64,000 bases of DNA. It comes from Armillaria gallica (taxonomy: Eukaryota > Basidiomycota > Agaricomycetes > Agaricales > Physalacriaceae). Where the stretch lies: NCBI GenBank assembly GCA_037576215.1, contig JBANDB010000012.1:2356001-2420000 (forward strand), given 5' to 3'. Position numbers and translations under genes: made by a program. Of this stretch, positions 1-12,784 are shown in pieces; positions within the stretch are counted from its first letter, which is position 1, and every line of letters begins with the position of its first letter. The notes under the pieces are model-generated. The model was not told the origin of the DNA. It did no database searches and saw only the letters and a list, made by a program, of their open reading frames with translations.

Positions 1-1
1 A

Positions 2-244
2 CTGACAATACCACCGAAATCCGCAATAGACCTATATAACAACGATGTGCCTATGTCGCTGGATGGTATCCGGGAAAATTGGAAGGCGCTGGATAAGGCG
101 TTGACGGGGACGGAGATGAGGTATTTGAGGAAGGTTCATCTCGACGTTGGTGGGGGCCTGGATCCGGATAAACCGTTCTTGGGCCCGCTGAGCATCGAGG
201 AAGCCTTGCCAATGTTGACGAAGGGAAAGCTTCTTGCTTATTGA
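2..244 (+). CDS. Unrecognised protein, C-terminal fragment
   Basis: The reading frame is open from base 2 to a stop at 242-244, so this is the last ~80 residues of a gene that starts outside the window. The peptide is hydrophilic and includes DGIRENWKALDKAL and the acidic/Gly stretch LDVGGGLDPDKPFLGPLSIE. It reads like a conserved protein terminus, but I do not recognise the family. No intron is needed in the visible part. Sure that the frame is open; unsure of function. Confidence 0.5.
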   Translation: MTIPPKSAIDLYNNDVPMSLDGIRENWKALDKALTGTEMRYLRKVHLDVGGGLDPDKPFLGPLSIEEALPMLTKGKLLAY

Positions 245-1625
245 TTAAATTCATGGGTGCGTGTTGCATCTCGCATCTCGCTCCCGGAGGATAGTTACTT
301 GTTCTCAGCACTGAGAAGGGTGGGAAAACTGTACCACTAGGAAGAAAATTTAATGTATCTATTCCTTGTGGCTTCTGTTCCGTGCATCGTGTAGTCGCGC
401 TTTCGATTCCTCCGGAGTGCAAGGTCGACCATGCGTCTCATTATCAAGCCCTTGGGCATCGGTGTCCATGGTAATTAAGCTGCCGTTAAGCCTCGGTAGT
501 TGCAACAAGAGTTGAACCCTCTCTTATCTATTCATCACGCAATTTAGTGACGCATCCAGTCTTTGTCAACGGCTAATCCAAACTCATTTTATCTGCGATG
601 CGCTACTACTTTGAAGCGCTCTTGGGAGAAGAAGCGTAACCTCGAGGGACAGGACAGGTTGCCGACAGACGCACTGATGGAGATGGAGCAACATTGAAAT
701 CAAAATTTGAGGACCGGATCGAATTGAAGTTGCACCCAAACTGGGGCTTGGACTTGATGTTTCGTCAGAAGTTAGAGAAGATGCTGCTGCCCCGGAAGAT
801 GCGAACGGCTCTCACAGTGATGTCACTGGCCGGTGTGACTAACGTCGACGCGTTCACTGTCTGCCCTGCCTTGTCCGCTCATTGATATTCAAGGATTTGG
901 CATAGATAGTGAGTCTATTATGTAGTAACCTTGCTCTCGGTGATAACTTATGAGTAACTGCCGTAGCTCCGAAGGGATTACGCGATTTCGAGACGCTCCA
1001 TGCACTATCGGTAAGTATCCTGTAAGTAGACCACCCCGGCAGCAGATTCGTGACTTGCTTTGATCGTGATCGGAACTATTTCGTATTATGTCCAAAGAAC
1101 ATTGTTCCAGGAACGAGGGATGCTCCCACTCTCAGATCCTAAAGGACCTAAACTTGAATGCGTATACAGATAGCTCCCGTGTTGCCCTATATGCGTGATT
1201 CCATCTTACACCGAGGATAAGGATAATGATTTGAGCGATAAACGCGAACGAATTTGCGTAGAAAAATTTCCAGAGATACTCCGCCATCAGCGGCGAAAAA
1301 TAAGCCTTGATAAATAGCGGCTATGACGCTTTGAGTCGTTGACACCGTCGAAGGACAAGTTTCAATGGTGATTGAGGGGATCCGCGCGGTTTTCGAAGCG
1401 CGGTGACAAATGACGACATCGGCGAAAGTTCCCCATGTTGATGTCTCCCACATTACGCGACCAATAAATGCTCTCAGTCATTAAGCAGCGCGGGCCGGTT
1501 GAAAGATAAGAATAGCAGAACGGTACATCAAATCCGAGCAAAGAGAAGTTGTACGGCAGCACACCATATGGAAGGGAAGGGTAAGTACAAGCAAACACAG
1601 TACAGAAAGAGACAATACGCCATCC
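245..1625. other. Intergenic, no gene recognised
   Basis: Only short overlapping frames without convincing starts, splice patterns or family motifs are visible. The left part would be the 3' flank of the partial gene and the right part the 3' flank of the minus-strand SF3B4 gene. Confidence 0.5.
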
Positions 1626-2823
1626 CTAGAATTGCGGTTGTGGAGGCGGCTGGGGTGGCATGGCTCCGGGAGGAAAAGCGAACCCTGGAGGAGGCGGCGG
1701 AGGGAAACCTCCATATACCGGCATTCCGGGTGGTGGGATAGGCATCTGCATAGGAGGAGCCATAGGCGGCATACCCATCGGCGGCATGACCGTCTGCTGT
1801 TGCGTGAACCCAGGCGGTGGCGGCGGTTGGGCAAGAACTCCAGCGAATTGTCCTTGATATGGCCCCTGGAATCCAGGCATTGGTGGTTGGGCACCAAAAG
1901 CCATTGGACCGGGAGGCGGACGCGAGGCAACAGGTAAGGCATTGTTTTTGCGGGCCTGGGCTGCTAGTAAACGCTCGGCGGATGTGCCGTGACGCTCTCC
2001 TTTGCCGTCTTTTTTGAAAGCATACTGCACGGTTATCGCTTTGTTCATCAAGAATTGGCCGTTCATTGATTCAACGGCTGCATCGGATGCTTCGAAATCT
2101 GTATACGAGACGAATCCGTATCCCTTCGACGTGCCTGTACCTGGATCGCGAGCAATCTATTGGCCACATGAAGAAGTCAGAATGGGATAAACATAAGTCT
2201 GTGAGAACTACAGACCTTTGCCGTCGTCGCCATCATACCAAAAGCGCTGAAGGTGTCGTACAGCAGTCTTTCATCGACGTTCTCGTCCAGATTTCCAATG
2301 AACAAATTGGCCCCGACGTCAAGTTGCTTCTTATCCGAAGACGCCTGTTAGGAAAAACATAGTATTGTTAGAATGACGCGCGGAATGTAAGTGAAGAGAA
2401 GATGTTTCAGCTGAGTTGGCCTCAGAAGTGATAACACCTGGGACGAACCTTGTTAACTCGGATGGGCTTGCCCCATAGTTTAATCTGGTTCATGATCTTA
2501 CAGGCATATTCTGCGTCCTCCTCTGTCAAGAACTCACAAAAGCCGTATCCCTGATGAGCCATTGATATTCGATCCTTAGGCAGGTGCACGTTCACTTTGA
2601 AATGGAACCAAATATCAGATAAGAATCGGTGGAGTAGAAGACCCTGACACCATACCAACGGGACCGGCTTGTAACATAAGCTCCCATACTAGTGCATCTG
2701 TGCAACGTTCATCGAGATTCCCCTACAAAACGATAAGTATTTGTGCCATAAAATAAAATAACGGGCCATGTTTACCAAATACACGGTTGCTTCTTGATTC
2801 CTATCGTCCTGTGGACGCGACAT
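1626..2823 (-). CDS. SF3B4: Splicing factor 3B subunit 4 (SF3b49/Hsh49)
   Basis: Five exons on the minus strand: 2823-2776, 2722-2656, 2594-2449, 2344-2216, 2156-1626, 306 residues. All introns are GT-AG and all phases close. The protein opens [16 protein letters not shown] and has two RRM domains: RRM1 from about residue 15 ([21 protein letters not shown]) and RRM2 from about 105 ([13 protein letters not shown], then GYGFVSY). A Pro/Gly/Met-rich tail follows from about residue 215, as in SF3B4 of animals and Hsh49 of fungi. In that family the protein is a U2 snRNP SF3b component that contacts pre-mRNA around the branch site. The start is fixed by the conserved N-terminus. Length is shorter than the human protein because the proline-rich tail is shorter. 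Confidence 0.97.
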
Positions 2824-3418
2824 GGTGGTTTTGGAGAAAGCCTCAAAACGAGAACTAGATGTTGACCTTTGTTTACCATCACCGTCTTTGCGCCTGAGGA
2901 CGTGTTTCAGGGGCTTCGGTGAACTCTACTAACGTTCGCGGCAATATCAATGCTGCTGCATTCATTCCGACGAGCCTCGAGCTCACCCGTTGTAACCGCC
3001 GAAGAATTTCCCATGTCATCGAAGTAAGCACTCCAAGTTTACTCTGTACGACCTATTTGGAGACTGGTTTTGCATATGTTATCACAGAAGTACAGGGACC
3101 ACGCCATTTTAAGCCTCCCCCCTCGTAGACCAAGCGGCCTATGACCGCGCATTCTCCACATCATTCAGATTATGAGTGTCCAGCGACCATCACTCTGGCT
3201 TAAAGCGTACAGATGATGATACAGATCGTCAGACACTCGAATCATTGAATTCTCCGCCAGGACCGTTATTGATGTTACATCAAGTGTGATATTTACTGGT
3301 TCTTATCTTTCTGGTGCCTATTCTCGGTGTCGGTCTCCACGTTCTCCTTCGTCTTGGCTCCAGGCATGCTGAAACCACCTCTACGGCATATGTGCCCGTA
3401 GTGCGCTCCTCCAAAATG
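2824..3418. other. Intergenic between SF3B4 and secreted-peptide gene
   Basis: Divergent promoter interval. No coding frame with recognisable homology or splice pattern is seen; a 69-codon plus-strand frame around 2919 has no supporting motif. Confidence 0.5.
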
Positions 3419-3428
3419 AATATATAGC
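3419..3428 (+). promoter_or_regulatory. TATA-like element of secreted-peptide gene
   Basis: The sequence AATATATAGC lies about 100 bases before the ATG at 3529, a spacing suitable for a TATA box with a short 5' UTR. It is the clearest promoter-like signal in this interval. Confidence 0.5.
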
Positions 3429-3528
3429 ACCCCCCTCTTGTGGCTCAGTTCCTCAGCCTTCTGGTCTCTCATCCTACCAGTACTAGCTCCTGTTGTAGCA
3501 GCTCTCATCTAACAAGCGCTCTATCAAC

Positions 3529-3787
3529 ATGTTTTCCGTTCGTGCCTTCCTGCTCGTGATCACAGTCACTCTTTTTGCCATGCTCGTTATGGCTGCTCCC
3601 GTCCCAGACGAGACCATCGCGAAGAAGTCCTTGAAGCAGCTTGTCATGAAGCGCGGTGAAGGGCCTACTCCCGTTAGACGGGCCGATGAACACAAGCCCT
3701 CTCAGTAAGTCAGATGAGCTCTGTTGTCGATCCAGGGTACTGATATCGAACAGCTGGGCCCGCGCGGATGTCGGCAAGAGGTTGTGA
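3529..3787 (+). CDS. Small secreted peptide precursor with dibasic sites
   Basis: The ATG at 3529 opens a peptide with a textbook signal sequence (MFSVRAFLLVITVTLFAMLV, then MAAPVP), followed by a charged region with Lys-Arg and Arg-Arg pairs (LVMKRGEG, PVRRADEH). Read straight, it ends after 59 residues at TAA 3706-3708. That stop lies inside a perfect donor (CA|GTAAGT). A branch-like TACTGAT and acceptor AACAG allow splicing 3705-3753, giving exon 2 at 3754-3787, 69 residues, ending HWARADVGKRL. I favour the spliced form because it adds another Lys-Arg near the end. Secretion is strongly indicated; Kex2-type processing is inferred. No named family is recognised. It could be an effector-like or signalling peptide. 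Confidence 0.7.
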
Positions 3788-4530
3788 TTCTTATTTCATT
3801 TATCGATGTTCTCATTTGACTCATGAAGGAGCATCATTACAGAGCTGTGAACGCCTGATCAATAGATCCCATCCCTTCTACCAAGTACCATCCCTGTTTT
3901 CATGGTGAGTGATATTGATTATCTATGCAATGGTGTCTCTGAACACCTAGTTCTCAGTAGGAATATCTAAGGACGTCCTAGTGGTGTCGCCAACTTTGTT
4001 TTCTTCCCTTCATATATAAATGAATTTGTGTATCGTGTATCTATTGCGTAGCTTTGACCAATGACGGGTATTATATGTTGTCTTCTCAGAATTTCGTGCC
4101 TAGACTGTAGATCCCTAAAAATAAGCGTGACAGAGCGGTACCGGGAACTTAGCGCATACCCGCTTTGTCCGCATACAACGCAACTACCTCGCTTGATCAT
4201 CGCACGCAACCGCATCGCAAAATTGCTCCGCATGTCCATTCTATTCGAGTTCCCAATGTAAAAGACGCAATAGATTAATCTCACCCACACACCCATATGT
4301 CATGAATTATTGAAACGATGGAATGGAAAGATCACCGAGGGATAAGGAGCGCCTACTAGAACGGTAACTTAGTAGTGGACAGGACCATCGGGGCTGATTT
4401 ATATAATGGATGGAGAGAGCAGATAAGAAAGAGGCGATACGACAGATCAGCACGTCGTCAGGTAAAATAAATCGTTAAGAAGAGACGTTGAGAATAAGAA
4501 CGGAAAGAGAAGTCATGAGTGGGCTGGGTA
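3788..4530. other. Intergenic, 3' flanks of two convergent genes
   Basis: Lies between the plus-strand peptide gene and the minus-strand CDC42 stop codon. Only unsupported short frames are present. Confidence 0.5.
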
Positions 4531-5341
<811 letters not shown>

Positions 5342-6235
5342 GTTGGAACGAAAGACTCCTACTCTGGTTTATGTTGTTCGGAATTCTGCAATACGCTATG
5401 AGCGATTTGAAGGAAGATAAAGTCGAAGATAGCGGGTATCTGGTCAAGGCGTCTGCCTGCATGCACTCTGGCGTGACAACCGCACCTCGTGGCGGTGTCA
5501 TGGGAGACCCAGCGAGGCCGAATCCAGGTGCCGCAACATGGAAGCAAGACTTACATCTGCCTTGAACAGATAACGATGAGATATATAGCTTGACACCGCG
5601 ATAATTGATGTCGTTGAGGTATACGGAACCGATTCTAGAGTCTGGAGAATAGCTGATAGGGACGTTAAAACGCTTGCAGCCCAAGGAAAAGACAGGAAAA
5701 CAGAATAAAAAGAGAGGATCAACGTACAGAAACAAAGAGGGAAGGGGGAGGACAGGGTGTGTGGGCGTTGAGAGAACTGTCTCGGACGGTCTGAGGTGGA
5801 AACGAGCCAGTTGATCGCATGTACAGGAGCGGCTCTATCGCGCGCCACAAACACACGCAAACTCAATTCACGTTTCATTTCTACCCACGCCCGAATTTCA
5901 AACACTACCCAACACGAGTTTATTATACATTGCCCGAGGAAAGCAAAATAATACGACAGCAAGATAGCAAAGATATATACGATACAAGAATTAATTGACT
6001 GTTCAATAAACAAGATATTATGCCGCAGTTTTCGTGCGCTTATCTGTTCCGTTACTTATCAGCATCCACTGCGGATGTAAAAAGAAATACACCGACTAGA
6101 CTCTGGTTGCGACGGTTGCGACCACCAATATAAATGACCCTGCTTTGTACCAGTAATGATACAGCCGTCCTTTGCAGATGAACCATCAAATCCCTGTCAG
6201 AGCGTCAGAATAAACTTGATAGATGCAACAAAAAA
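5342..6235. other. Upstream region of CDC42 and 3' flank of WD40 gene
   Basis: The stretch directly before the CDC42 start has long pyrimidine tracts on the minus strand, as expected for a promoter and leader. A 171-codon minus frame at 5498-6013 overlaps it but has no family motif. No gene is called. Confidence 0.5.
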
Positions 6236-9200
6236 TTATACCGCCACTGCCTGGATGATATCATCTGCGGGACCAAGGTGAGCTTCACGTTCATATAACA
6301 CCAGTGTAAGTAGACATTTACCTTCCTCATGCTCCAGCCCATACACCAGACTTCCTTTCTTCGTGTCCCATACAAGAACGCACCCTCCAGAACTGCCGTG
6401 CAGCACACCCTGGCCATTGGCAACGAACGTAGCTCCAGATTCACCAGACGGCCGGGTCTCAGTCTCCGTATTACCATAGACAGCCGTCACTTGACCCCGT
6501 CTATCAGCTTGAAGATCCACCAAACGAGCCACTCCTCCCGTTTGAGTGACCAGCGCACAAGTACCACCCGCATTGAGGTCTATATCCACGCTATAGTCGA
6601 GTCACAATCCAGACTGTGGCTAAAGACACGAAGACGCGGGCTTACATCTTATCCTTCATCAATGCGTACACCCGTAATGTTCCATTGGGCACTTCGCTAT
6701 GCCACCTGTTCCGACAACTCAGGATTCCATCATTTAATTATCATCACCACTTACAAAACACCGTCTCTTGTTCCCCCAAGAAGAGCGGTCCCGTCATGCA
6801 CGAACTTAATGGCCGTCACATTTTGCCTAAGAATAGACCGTTGGAACTGCCATGTGCCTGGAAAGATGGATCGTTGATTCACAGCTGCAAAATGAAAGAA
6901 ACGCCCGTACCTTTATTCCATATCCAGATTTTGACTCCAGATTGTGGTAAAGAGACAGCAACGCGGTCCCGTCCATATGCTAGGCACATCGAACCCTCCT
7001 CTGCGCCCTTGTCTTTACCAGCATTGACAATCTTCGTCCAATGCCATTGGTTTGATCCCTATAGAACCATCTTTTCAGTAAGGCGTCATTTCAAGAACAA
7101 GAACCTACTGTTCGAATCCATTTGCTGACTACGCCATCTTCTTGGAGTGTTATTATTCCAGAACTACCTTCTATCCAAACAACGGAGACGACTGCAGCGC
7201 CGTGGGCCAACTGTGCGAGTTCAGCTCGCGTTTGGGCATTCCATATCCGAGTAGTCCGATTACCTGAACAATGAGTAAAGATAAGTGGTCAAGGGGAGCA
7301 TGTATGCTTACATGTCACTGCAGCATACACGCCATCCGGGGCTATCGCTATCATCTTTATAGCGATGTCACTTTTCCCCTTGAGCGCGACAGAATGCAGG
7401 CACTTGATGGTAGGCCATTTGAATTTTTGACGCGGCCTTTTGGAGCGCTCATAATCGCAGGGATCGGGAGACGTAGCTCGTTCACGCTTAACACCTCGAA
7501 CAGACCCACACCCTTGAGATTGCGCAGGCTTCGGCGGTAGGGGATGGTGGACAGGCAATTGCACTGGGATAGGTGTGGCTGAATAAAGGTTATCAACAGT
7601 CAATACTATGAAATATCTCGACATACTGTGGGAAGAACTTCTTTTCGTGGGCGTGATAGGTGATGCATCTGTCGTTGCCAGACATTAGCTAGGAAAAGAG
7701 CATACTTATCGAAATGGTCCAAACCCTCAGACGCCTTCCTCTTCATCGGTGTGATCAAGGGTGGCTCGTCAATCAGACGAGTAGTCTTGGTCGGTATCTC
7801 AACAGGCGTGGTCGACTTTCTGACAGTCTTTTCCACAGACGGCGATATCCGTGAAACTAGTGCTTTCCCATCCGGCGTTTTCTCAGTGGGTGCTTTGGAC
7901 TCTATGCACACCGGCAGGAGGTTTATACACTTACCTCTCAGAGGTAATATAAACACGTACCTCTTGGCGTTCTCTCTCCGTCCAATACTGCTGGAGTCTT
8001 TGGAATTGCCGGTCCTTCAGGCTGAGTAGGCGGCTGAATGCAGATACGTTTCCACTTGCTGCCCATAGAGTGTGTTTGCGGCGTATCATCATCTTTCATC
8101 TGACTGAATGGTATCTCACTTCTGGGTGGCGACACTGTGGGAGGAGGGTTTCCTGGAGGCGGAGGTGGAGGCGGCGACGATGGAGGTGATGGGGAAGCGT
8201 AGCCTTCGATACCCAAGAGCCTCGACCCATTAGTAGGCGGCAGAGACGATTTCGAAGCACTACCAACGTTAACCGAGGTAGCTTTGGTTAACGGCCAATC
8301 AGATCCCAAAACAACGCGTTTCTTCGTCGGATTAGAAGAAATAGGCGTTTGTCGGGGAGTCGGTAGACCGCTACAAGGTCGTATTCCCAATGGGTTAGAG
8401 GCGCTCCCGGGCGCTAGGTAGGCTAGGGATTTTGGATCCGGCGGGGGAGAGCCCCCTGCCGCGGAAGCATTCTCGGATGTAGGATTAGTGACGCTCAAAG
8501 CGAGCATGGACCTTGGTACGGTGGGCGGTTTTCTCCTAGCTGCTCGAGGCTCTGTTGGAATCGGTTTGCATGGTAGGCGGGATTTACTGAGTGAGGCGTC
8601 ATTGGGCACTTGCGGTCCTTTCTCTTTAGTTTCACTAGATGTCACGCCTGCGGCAGCACCGCACGGAGACGAGGTTTGGCATTCAGAGGTGGGCTCGCGG
8701 CTTGTTGATGGCTATAACCAGTTGATCAATAAACAAACGAGGTCTTTTGGGAGACACACCTCTGTAGAAGATACGTGTACGTTTAGCGGGGTTCTCTTCC
8801 TTTCACTACCAATAAAATCGGACACAAAACCCGCCGACACAAAAGGGTTTGAAATGGTACGCTTCAAAGGCTTTGATTCTTCAACACCAACAGAGGTATT
8901 TTGAGGCTTTGGGCGGGCTAAGCCATCTGCGGCAACACCAGATGATGTCCGCGGAACTTTAGAGAGATCAACAGATGCATTATCGGACCTGCCAGATTTT
9001 TCGGCATCGCAGATAGATTCCGGCAAGCGGAAATCCAGAAGTGTGTCGGGTTTGACGAAGTCAATAGAATCGGAGTCCTCTCGTTTGATAGGACTTGGCA
9101 ACATCATGTATGGCGGCAGTGGTGTCAGAGGACTCGCAGATGATTCGATTGGAGAAATTTCCATGTCGGTTACATCGAGACTAGATGAGATGGAGGTCGG

Positions 9201-10137
9201 TGTGTTCGTAGAGCTGTCTAGAACGGCAATCATGGCAGGCACTCCTGTTGGCGAAAAGATGGGTGAACCGGGAGCACTGTTGCATTGAGAATCCAGCTCC
9301 ATTGGAGATAAAGACCGTTCCTAAGCGCGTCCATCAAAGAACAAAAAGAAACCTCTGAATCCTACACTTACGCGGGTATCCCTTGACACAGGGCTCAGCG
9401 ATAACTGCATTTTCGTCTGTACCTCGGCAGTCGCGTGCGCAACAAAGGTCTGCGTCTCGCTAGAAACGCGCATGGGTGAAGATGGTAGGGAGGTCTGAAC
9501 ACAAGCAAATGCTGTAGAACATTGCGCTTGCACAAATGCACATGAAGTTTGGGGCTGCGATTGAACCGACGCCGTGGAAAAAGAAGGCGCAGCCTGCACA
9601 CCAACAGACACACGTGTGGCGCTACCGGTGTCTATGGGTACGTTGAAGGGCAATAATAATAGTAATTGAAAGGCCAAGCGCACCTGGTGCTGGAACAGTG
9701 TCCTCTAAATTTCTATTCCACGCCCGACGCATTTTCGGAGGCATAGAGACTTGGAGTGGCGGGGCTGATTCCTCTCGTTCTGTTCGGCCGTGACATCTCG
9801 GACCGACACCAGGGTCCTCTTCATCATGCTCAGACTCAGACTCTTCGATGTCGCCTTCGAGGACCATGGCCTGATCTTTGAAACGCTCATCTGGAGAGGC
9901 AATAGCGAGAAGGATTTCTTTACCGGGCTTCACTTCGATCCGTTTCTGTGCAAACAAACTGAAGTACACGGAGCACCCTTCACTGCTCGACACTTGAACG
10001 CGTCGCAGAATAACGTGGGGCTTTTGGGTTGACTTGTGAGGACGGAATCTCAATGTCTGGCTTTTGATACCGAGAATTGAGGTTACGGAGGTTACTAATG
10101 AGGAGGATTCGCCATCAATGGAGGTGATATCATCCAT
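6236..10137 (-). CDS. WD40-repeat protein with long disordered N-terminus
   Basis: A multi-exon minus-strand gene. I place the start at MDDITSIDGESS (10137), but an upstream in-frame Met at 10188 is possible. The first ~650 residues are low-complexity, rich in Ser, Pro and Thr, with a poly-Pro run near 8170 and the segment TPMKRKASEG near 7740. The C-terminal third, about 7500 to 6236, contains WD-like blades: IAPDGVYAAVTC, TTRIWNAQTRAELAQL, SGVKIWIWNKG, AIKFVHDGTALLGGT, GGCVLVWDTKKGSLVYGLEH. Many junctions can be joined in frame (for example 9684/9639, 9372/9322, 7309/7270), but the 7.55-7.72 kb exons are unresolved. The last possible intron is only 39 bases and in frame, so it may not be removed. 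A nuclear or scaffold role is a guess; I do not recognise the orthologous family. Confidence 0.75.
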
Positions 10138-10765
10138 GGCAGCCTTGGAAATGGTACGCCAGAGGGTATGGCGTCGAGGCAGTATCAAGGTCGAGTGAAA
10201 AGCTGTTCTTCAGCTCTTTGCCAAAGATGGACGCCCAGAATGGGAGTCGTGAGAAAATAGAACACGTGAAAGGCGACCTCTTGTTTACAACTTCCATCTT
10301 CATCCTTAATGTTTAGTCCTCACGTCGAATCCGGCCCGCTCCCTTGACGTTGCATTTGCTCTCTTGCTACCCGGAAACACCGAGCAACCCTTTAAATAGG
10401 ATGCTGGCGGTTGAGATGCTTGTGTCTGGCGACGGATACCAGCAATAGCTGATGCGAGCGAGTCGGAGGGACATTCAGTTCACAAACAGATGCGCTACTC
10501 ATGTGTAGGTTTGTCCCCAGGTTTATCTATAGCTCTATTACGACAGCCTCCACTTCGATTAGGCCTGATCTGCTGAGCTTTGCTTTTATACTACGAGCAG
10601 TCTGGATGTGGCTATTGGAGGGCGCGGACATAACAAGGCCCTCTTAATATGAGATCGCTGGGCGATAATCGATAAGGTCATTTATCCATTTTAGCTCTGA
10701 CCCACCGATAGCTGGCCAGAGTTTTCATACTTATAATGCAGATAGAAATTATACAGAAACCCCCT
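10138..10765. other. Intergenic, promoter of WD40 gene
   Basis: Upstream of the WD40 gene and downstream of the dioxygenase gene. No coding pattern is seen. Confidence 0.5.
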
Positions 10766-12177
10766 TCACTTCGTCGCACCATTCTCCTTCCTCCTGATTT
10801 CAGGTTCAACCGGGAATCGCTGATCGTCAGGAGAAACCGAGTACAATCTCTTCCATATATGCTGGAGAGGCCCCGGCGTCTTCCAAGCTAGCTCGTCATT
10901 GCGGAGCCACAGCCGAATGAGATGTCGTCTGCCCCATCTTATCATCAACAATCTTCATGCGAGAAATCCATTGGCACTCACGTATGCTGCTCGTCATCCC
11001 GGAACGCATCTCGAGAATGCAGCAAGCCTAGACTGTTTATATACTGAATATCGCCCTTCTGGAAATTCAGTCCCAAGGAATGCTTCTCGGCGGCGAAATG
11101 CAACGCATCGAGTGCTTCTGCCTGAGCCTCGGAGATAGGTGGTATGTGGGGACTTCGCTTCTGCAAACCGTAGCCCGTGAAATGTCGCCGGGAGTACTGG
11201 ATTACGATATGCCCGTCTTCGTTGTAGAGGAGCGGACGCGTCGTATATCCGGGGGATCCACCAAAGCTGTTGACGTGAGTACATACCCTAGATGCAAGGA
11301 AACGCCCAACACACCTATCCAAAGGCCAAGGCTCCGCCAGCGTACGGATGAGATCAGGGCGTGTAGCCGCAATATCATTATACACCCTCCCTCCGCTGCT
11401 GATCCTCGACACGCCGCCCTCGGCAGCGGACTGAATAGCCAACAAGGCAATTAGGTCACCCACGTCGGTGTGGAAGACCTGCTTATCCGTCGTGTACGCC
11501 GAATTCCCTATGCCGCCTTGCTCGTGAGCATGACTGACAGTGAGGTCTTTAATATGAGCAAGCACGGCCCCAGTGGAATCCTGCTTCCCTCGAGCAGAGC
11601 CGACGTGTGACGACAGACCTGACAGTGAGCATAAGCCGACATGGATGCACAGGAAATGAGAAGACGCACCGGCGTAGATGATCGCCAAGTCTGTTTTGTT
11701 GTACTGGTCCACAGGGATAGTCCGTAAAACGAAAAACCCCCGACCAAAGTAGAGTTCGCGAGCAAGATCCTTCAAGACAGGGCCTAGAGTAGGAAGGGGG
11801 AACGTCTCTTTGCTGATATAGCCTAATGGTTTCCCGGTGCCTGTGAAATGAAAGGTCAGCAACGCGCAATAGATATGTTTGATCGAACCTAGGGGACCTT
11901 TGAAATGCTCGAGGGCCGCGTCGATCTCCTTCAATTCAGCGCCACTAAGCTGGTAAACCCACTGTTCTTCGCTAGTCCAGTCCCCGCCATCCCAAACAAT
12001 GGGCCCTTCCACACGAGGGGGAAAGCCATCCGGAAGGGGAACATCCGGAAGAGAAGGGTCTTCAGCCAGACGACGCGCCGCGCGCGCGAGATACTTGGCC
12101 TCGTCAGGATGATATGAAATGTCGGGTTGCTTCGAGCAGTCAGCAACTGCGATGCCCATTGTCCTGTCCTGGTCCAT
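10766..12177 (-). CDS. TauD/TfdA-family 2-oxoglutarate Fe(II) dioxygenase
   Basis: Exons 12177-11670, 11618-11315, 11266-10982 and 10928-10766 give 419 residues. The fold is the clavaminate synthase-like/TauD jelly roll: YFGRGFFVLRTIPVD, then AIIYAGLSSHVGSARGKQ after splicing, the Fe(II) motif FHTDVGDL (His-X-Asp), and the distal histidine plus arginine in SLGLLHSRDAFRDDEQHT, followed by TRHLIRLWLRNDELAWKTP. These are hallmarks of the fungal TauD-like group, which oxidises small carboxylates, sulfonates or amino-acid derivatives; the substrate cannot be told. The first two introns are 51 and 48 bases, stop-free and in frame, so an automatic call could retain them. Removing them restores family motifs at both junctions. 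There is no signal peptide. Confidence 0.92.
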
Positions 12178-12784
12178 TTTTTTCCATCCGACGACGCGCC
12201 TTTAAGGATTATGGATGAGAAAAAGCCTAGGAGTCAAGTTAACGCGGAGTGCCTAGGGCCTGCCAGGGTGGGATAATTAAGTAAATTGGAAAGTTTCGAA
12301 ACAGGAGACGGTACCTCGTATACTGGGAACTCTAGGACCGCCTTCTCACACACCTCAGATCACAGGGGGTCGGGCTTGCGAATCAGAGACAGAAGGTGGG
12401 ACGCACGCTTATCGGTACCGGGGAAGTTGGGCTTAAAACCTACGCACGAGGACAAAGAAGTGGCCTGTTGGAGAAACCTAAGAGACTAAATTTTGCCACT
12501 ACATAAGTAGTGGCGGTGGATATATGCACGCGTTGGAAGACAAACGGGAATACAGTGGTGATGAGCGATCAGCGTCTCCAAGCGTCTGGTACACTCCGGC
12601 AACCATAACCGCAATCTTGGCCCGAAAATCGGGAGATCGACTGAGGGAAAAACCTACAGTAAGCCGATGACAAGTAAGTAGCACGCCATGCTATTGCACC
12701 GGAACAGGTGCCAGGTTTTGCAGACTCGGAGTCCCATTAAACTCCAGAATAGACGACGATGGGTCCCTGTGCTTCTGAAGGTTG
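12178..12784. other. Intergenic upstream of dioxygenase
   Basis: No gene recognised. It leads into the repeat block that begins near 12785. Confidence 0.45.

Noticed and set aside
694..885. 63-codon plus-strand frame
   Set aside because: Starts with TTG, no supporting splice sites or motif.
1481..1942. Arg-rich frames on both strands
   Set aside because: They are shadows of the Pro/Gly-rich tail of SF3B4 read in other frames.
5498..6013. 171-codon minus-strand frame with a hydrophobic start
   Set aside because: Lies in the promoter and leader of CDC42, has no family motif, and its composition fits pyrimidine-rich leader sequence.
10766..12177. Possible secondary-metabolite cluster with the FMO gene
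   Set aside because: The TauD enzyme and the FMO are 40 kb apart with housekeeping genes between, and no backbone synthase is present.
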